From an uncultured Collinsella sp. (GTDB lineage: Bacteria > Actinomycetota > Coriobacteriia > Coriobacteriales > Coriobacteriaceae), in the NCBI GenBank assembly GCA_905198825.1, contig CAJKEF010000058.1, forward strand, positions 1 through 7,128: a stretch of DNA of 7,128 nucleotides, given 5' to 3'. This document shows, piece after piece, positions 6,344-7,128 of the stretch. The position numbers were made by a program, and so were the translations under genes. The notes under the pieces are model-generated. The model worked only from the letters and a program-made list of their open reading frames with translations, ran no database searches and had not been told where the DNA came from. Numbering within the stretch: position 1 is the stretch's first letter; the number at the start of each line of letters is the position of its first letter.

Positions 6344-6370
6344 GATGTGGCCTCAAAGCACGCCCACATC
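6344..6370. promoter_or_regulatory. inverted repeat between the LuxR-type gene and pyrE
   Basis: GATGTGG (6344-6350) and CCACATC (6364-6370) are a perfect 7-bp inverted repeat around 13 bases. It lies 38 bases past the regulator's stop and ends 16 bases before the pyrE -10-like element, overlapping where a -35 would be. It could be an operator or a weak terminator for the upstream gene; it has no T-tract. Confidence 0.35.
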
Positions 6371-6386
6371 GACGCCTCGCCTGCGC

Positions 6387-6392
6387 TAAACT
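6387..6392 (+). promoter_or_regulatory. possible -10 element for pyrE
   Basis: TAAACT lies 34 bases before the pyrE ATG and matches four of six consensus positions. No convincing -35 is seen 16-18 bases upstream. A start near 6399 would give a leader of about 28 bases, too short for a PyrR-type attenuator. Confidence 0.3.
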
Positions 6393-6426
6393 GAAGAGCA
6401 CGTACGCAATTACGAGAGGAGCCCGC

Positions 6427-7110
6427 ATGGAGGCTTACAAGCAAGAGTTCATCAAGTTCATGGTTGAGTCCGACGTTCTTAAGTTCGGCAGCTTTACGCT
6501 CAAGAGCGGCCGTCAGTCCCCGTTCTTTATGAACGCCGGCGCTTACGTGACGGGCTATCAGCTCAAGAAGCTGGGCGAGTATTACGCCCAGGCCATCCAC
6601 GATAACTTTGGCGACGACTTTGATGTGCTGTTTGGGCCGGCCTACAAGGGTATTCCGCTGGCCGTCGTGACCGCCATTGCCTACCACGAGCTGTACGGCA
6701 AGGAGGTCAAGTACTGCTGCGACCGCAAGGAGGCCAAGGACCACGGTGCCGATAAGGGCAACCTGCTGGGTTATGAGCCCAAGGACGGTGACCGTGTGGT
6801 CATGGTCGAGGACGTCACCACCAGCGGCAAGTCCATCGACGAGACCTATCCCAAGGTTAAGGCTGCTGCCGATGTCGAGATTAAGGGCCTGATCGTGTCC
6901 CTCAACCGCATGGAGGTCGGCAAGGGTGGCGTGACCACCGCGCAGAAGGAGATCGAGGCCAAGTACGGTTTCCCCGTCGCGAGCATCGTCTCCATGGCCG
7001 AGGTCGTCGAGACCCTCTACAACCACGAGATCGATGGCAAGGTCGTCATCGATGACGAGCTCAAGGCCGCCATCGACGCTTACTACGAGCAGTACGGAGC
7101 TCGGGAGTAG
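6427..7110 (+). CDS. pyrE: orotate phosphoribosyltransferase
   Basis: A 227-residue cytoplasmic enzyme of de novo pyrimidine synthesis: orotate plus PRPP gives orotidine 5'-monophosphate and pyrophosphate, the step before PyrF. Family motifs in order: FTLKSGRQSPFF with K26, S27, G28, R29 and N36 near the N-terminus; FGPAYKGIPL (69-78); the mobile catalytic loop CDRKEAKDHG (98-107) with K101, K104 and H106; and the PRPP-binding signature VVMVEDVTTSGKS (124-136) with the acidic pair E128-D129. Length is close to the usual 210-230 residues and no key residue is missing. Start: ATG 6427 with AGAGGAG five bases upstream. It follows the LuxR-type gene on the same strand after 121 bases and probably has its own promoter. 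No pyr partner is visible here, so any operon would continue past the right edge, where only 18 bases remain. Confidence 0.97.
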   Translation: MEAYKQEFIKFMVESDVLKFGSFTLKSGRQSPFFMNAGAYVTGYQLKKLGEYYAQAIHDNFGDDFDVLFGPAYKGIPLAVVTAIAYHELYGKEVKYCCDRKEAKDHGADKGNLLGYEPKDGDRVVMVEDVTTSGKSIDETYPKVKAAADVEIKGLIVSLNRMEVGKGGVTTAQKEIEAKYGFPVASIVSMAEVVETLYNHEIDGKVVIDDELKAAIDAYYEQYGARE

Positions 7111-7128
7111 TTACGGCGTTTTACCAAA

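Noticed and set aside
6306..6426. PyrR-type attenuator or riboswitch upstream of pyrE
   Set aside because: The likely leader is only about 28 bases and shows no antiterminator/terminator pair or T-tract.
5364..6428. 354-codon minus-strand open frame
   Set aside because: Antisense to the LuxR-type gene; Arg/His-rich composition typical of a shadow frame.

Overview
The window looks like a chromosomal segment from a high-GC actinobacterium of the class Coriobacteriia, most likely Collinsella or a close relative. The main taxonomic clue is the protein with twelve predicted membrane spans and a C-terminal LuxR helix-turn-helix, a regulator architecture greatly expanded in that class. Strong Shine-Dalgarno sequences and GC-rich codon choice fit. 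The assignment is inferred from gene content, not from a marker gene.

Layout: four genes on the minus strand (4368 down to 71) form a probable operon. In transcription order they encode a DUF4428 protein with zinc-binding cysteines at both ends, a membrane protein with two N-terminal zinc ribbons, an SPFH-domain (YdjI/'virion core'-like) protein with two C-terminal zinc ribbons, and an acidic secreted lipoprotein. A 392-base divergent intergenic region (4369-4760) follows. It carries a degenerate array of about five 'GGGGAC' core units at a 27-31 base period, two of them clear hairpins with different stems but nearly identical loops. On the plus strand lie the membrane LuxR-type regulator (4761-6305) and then pyrE, orotate phosphoribosyltransferase (6427-7110), separated by 121 bases with a 7-bp inverted repeat.

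Working together: the zinc-ribbon membrane protein and the SPFH protein resemble YdjG and YdjI of Bacillus subtilis, which sit in the pspA operon and help place PspA at stressed membranes. By analogy the minus-strand operon is probably a membrane-associated scaffold or envelope-stress module. Here no PspA and no TPM-domain (YdjH-like) protein is present; instead there are a DUF4428 protein and a lipoprotein. The three cytoplasmic-facing proteins together carry six four-cysteine zinc modules. The LuxR-type gene is divergent from this operon and could regulate it or itself, but nothing in the sequence proves that. pyrE is a housekeeping pyrimidine gene and probably unrelated to the rest.
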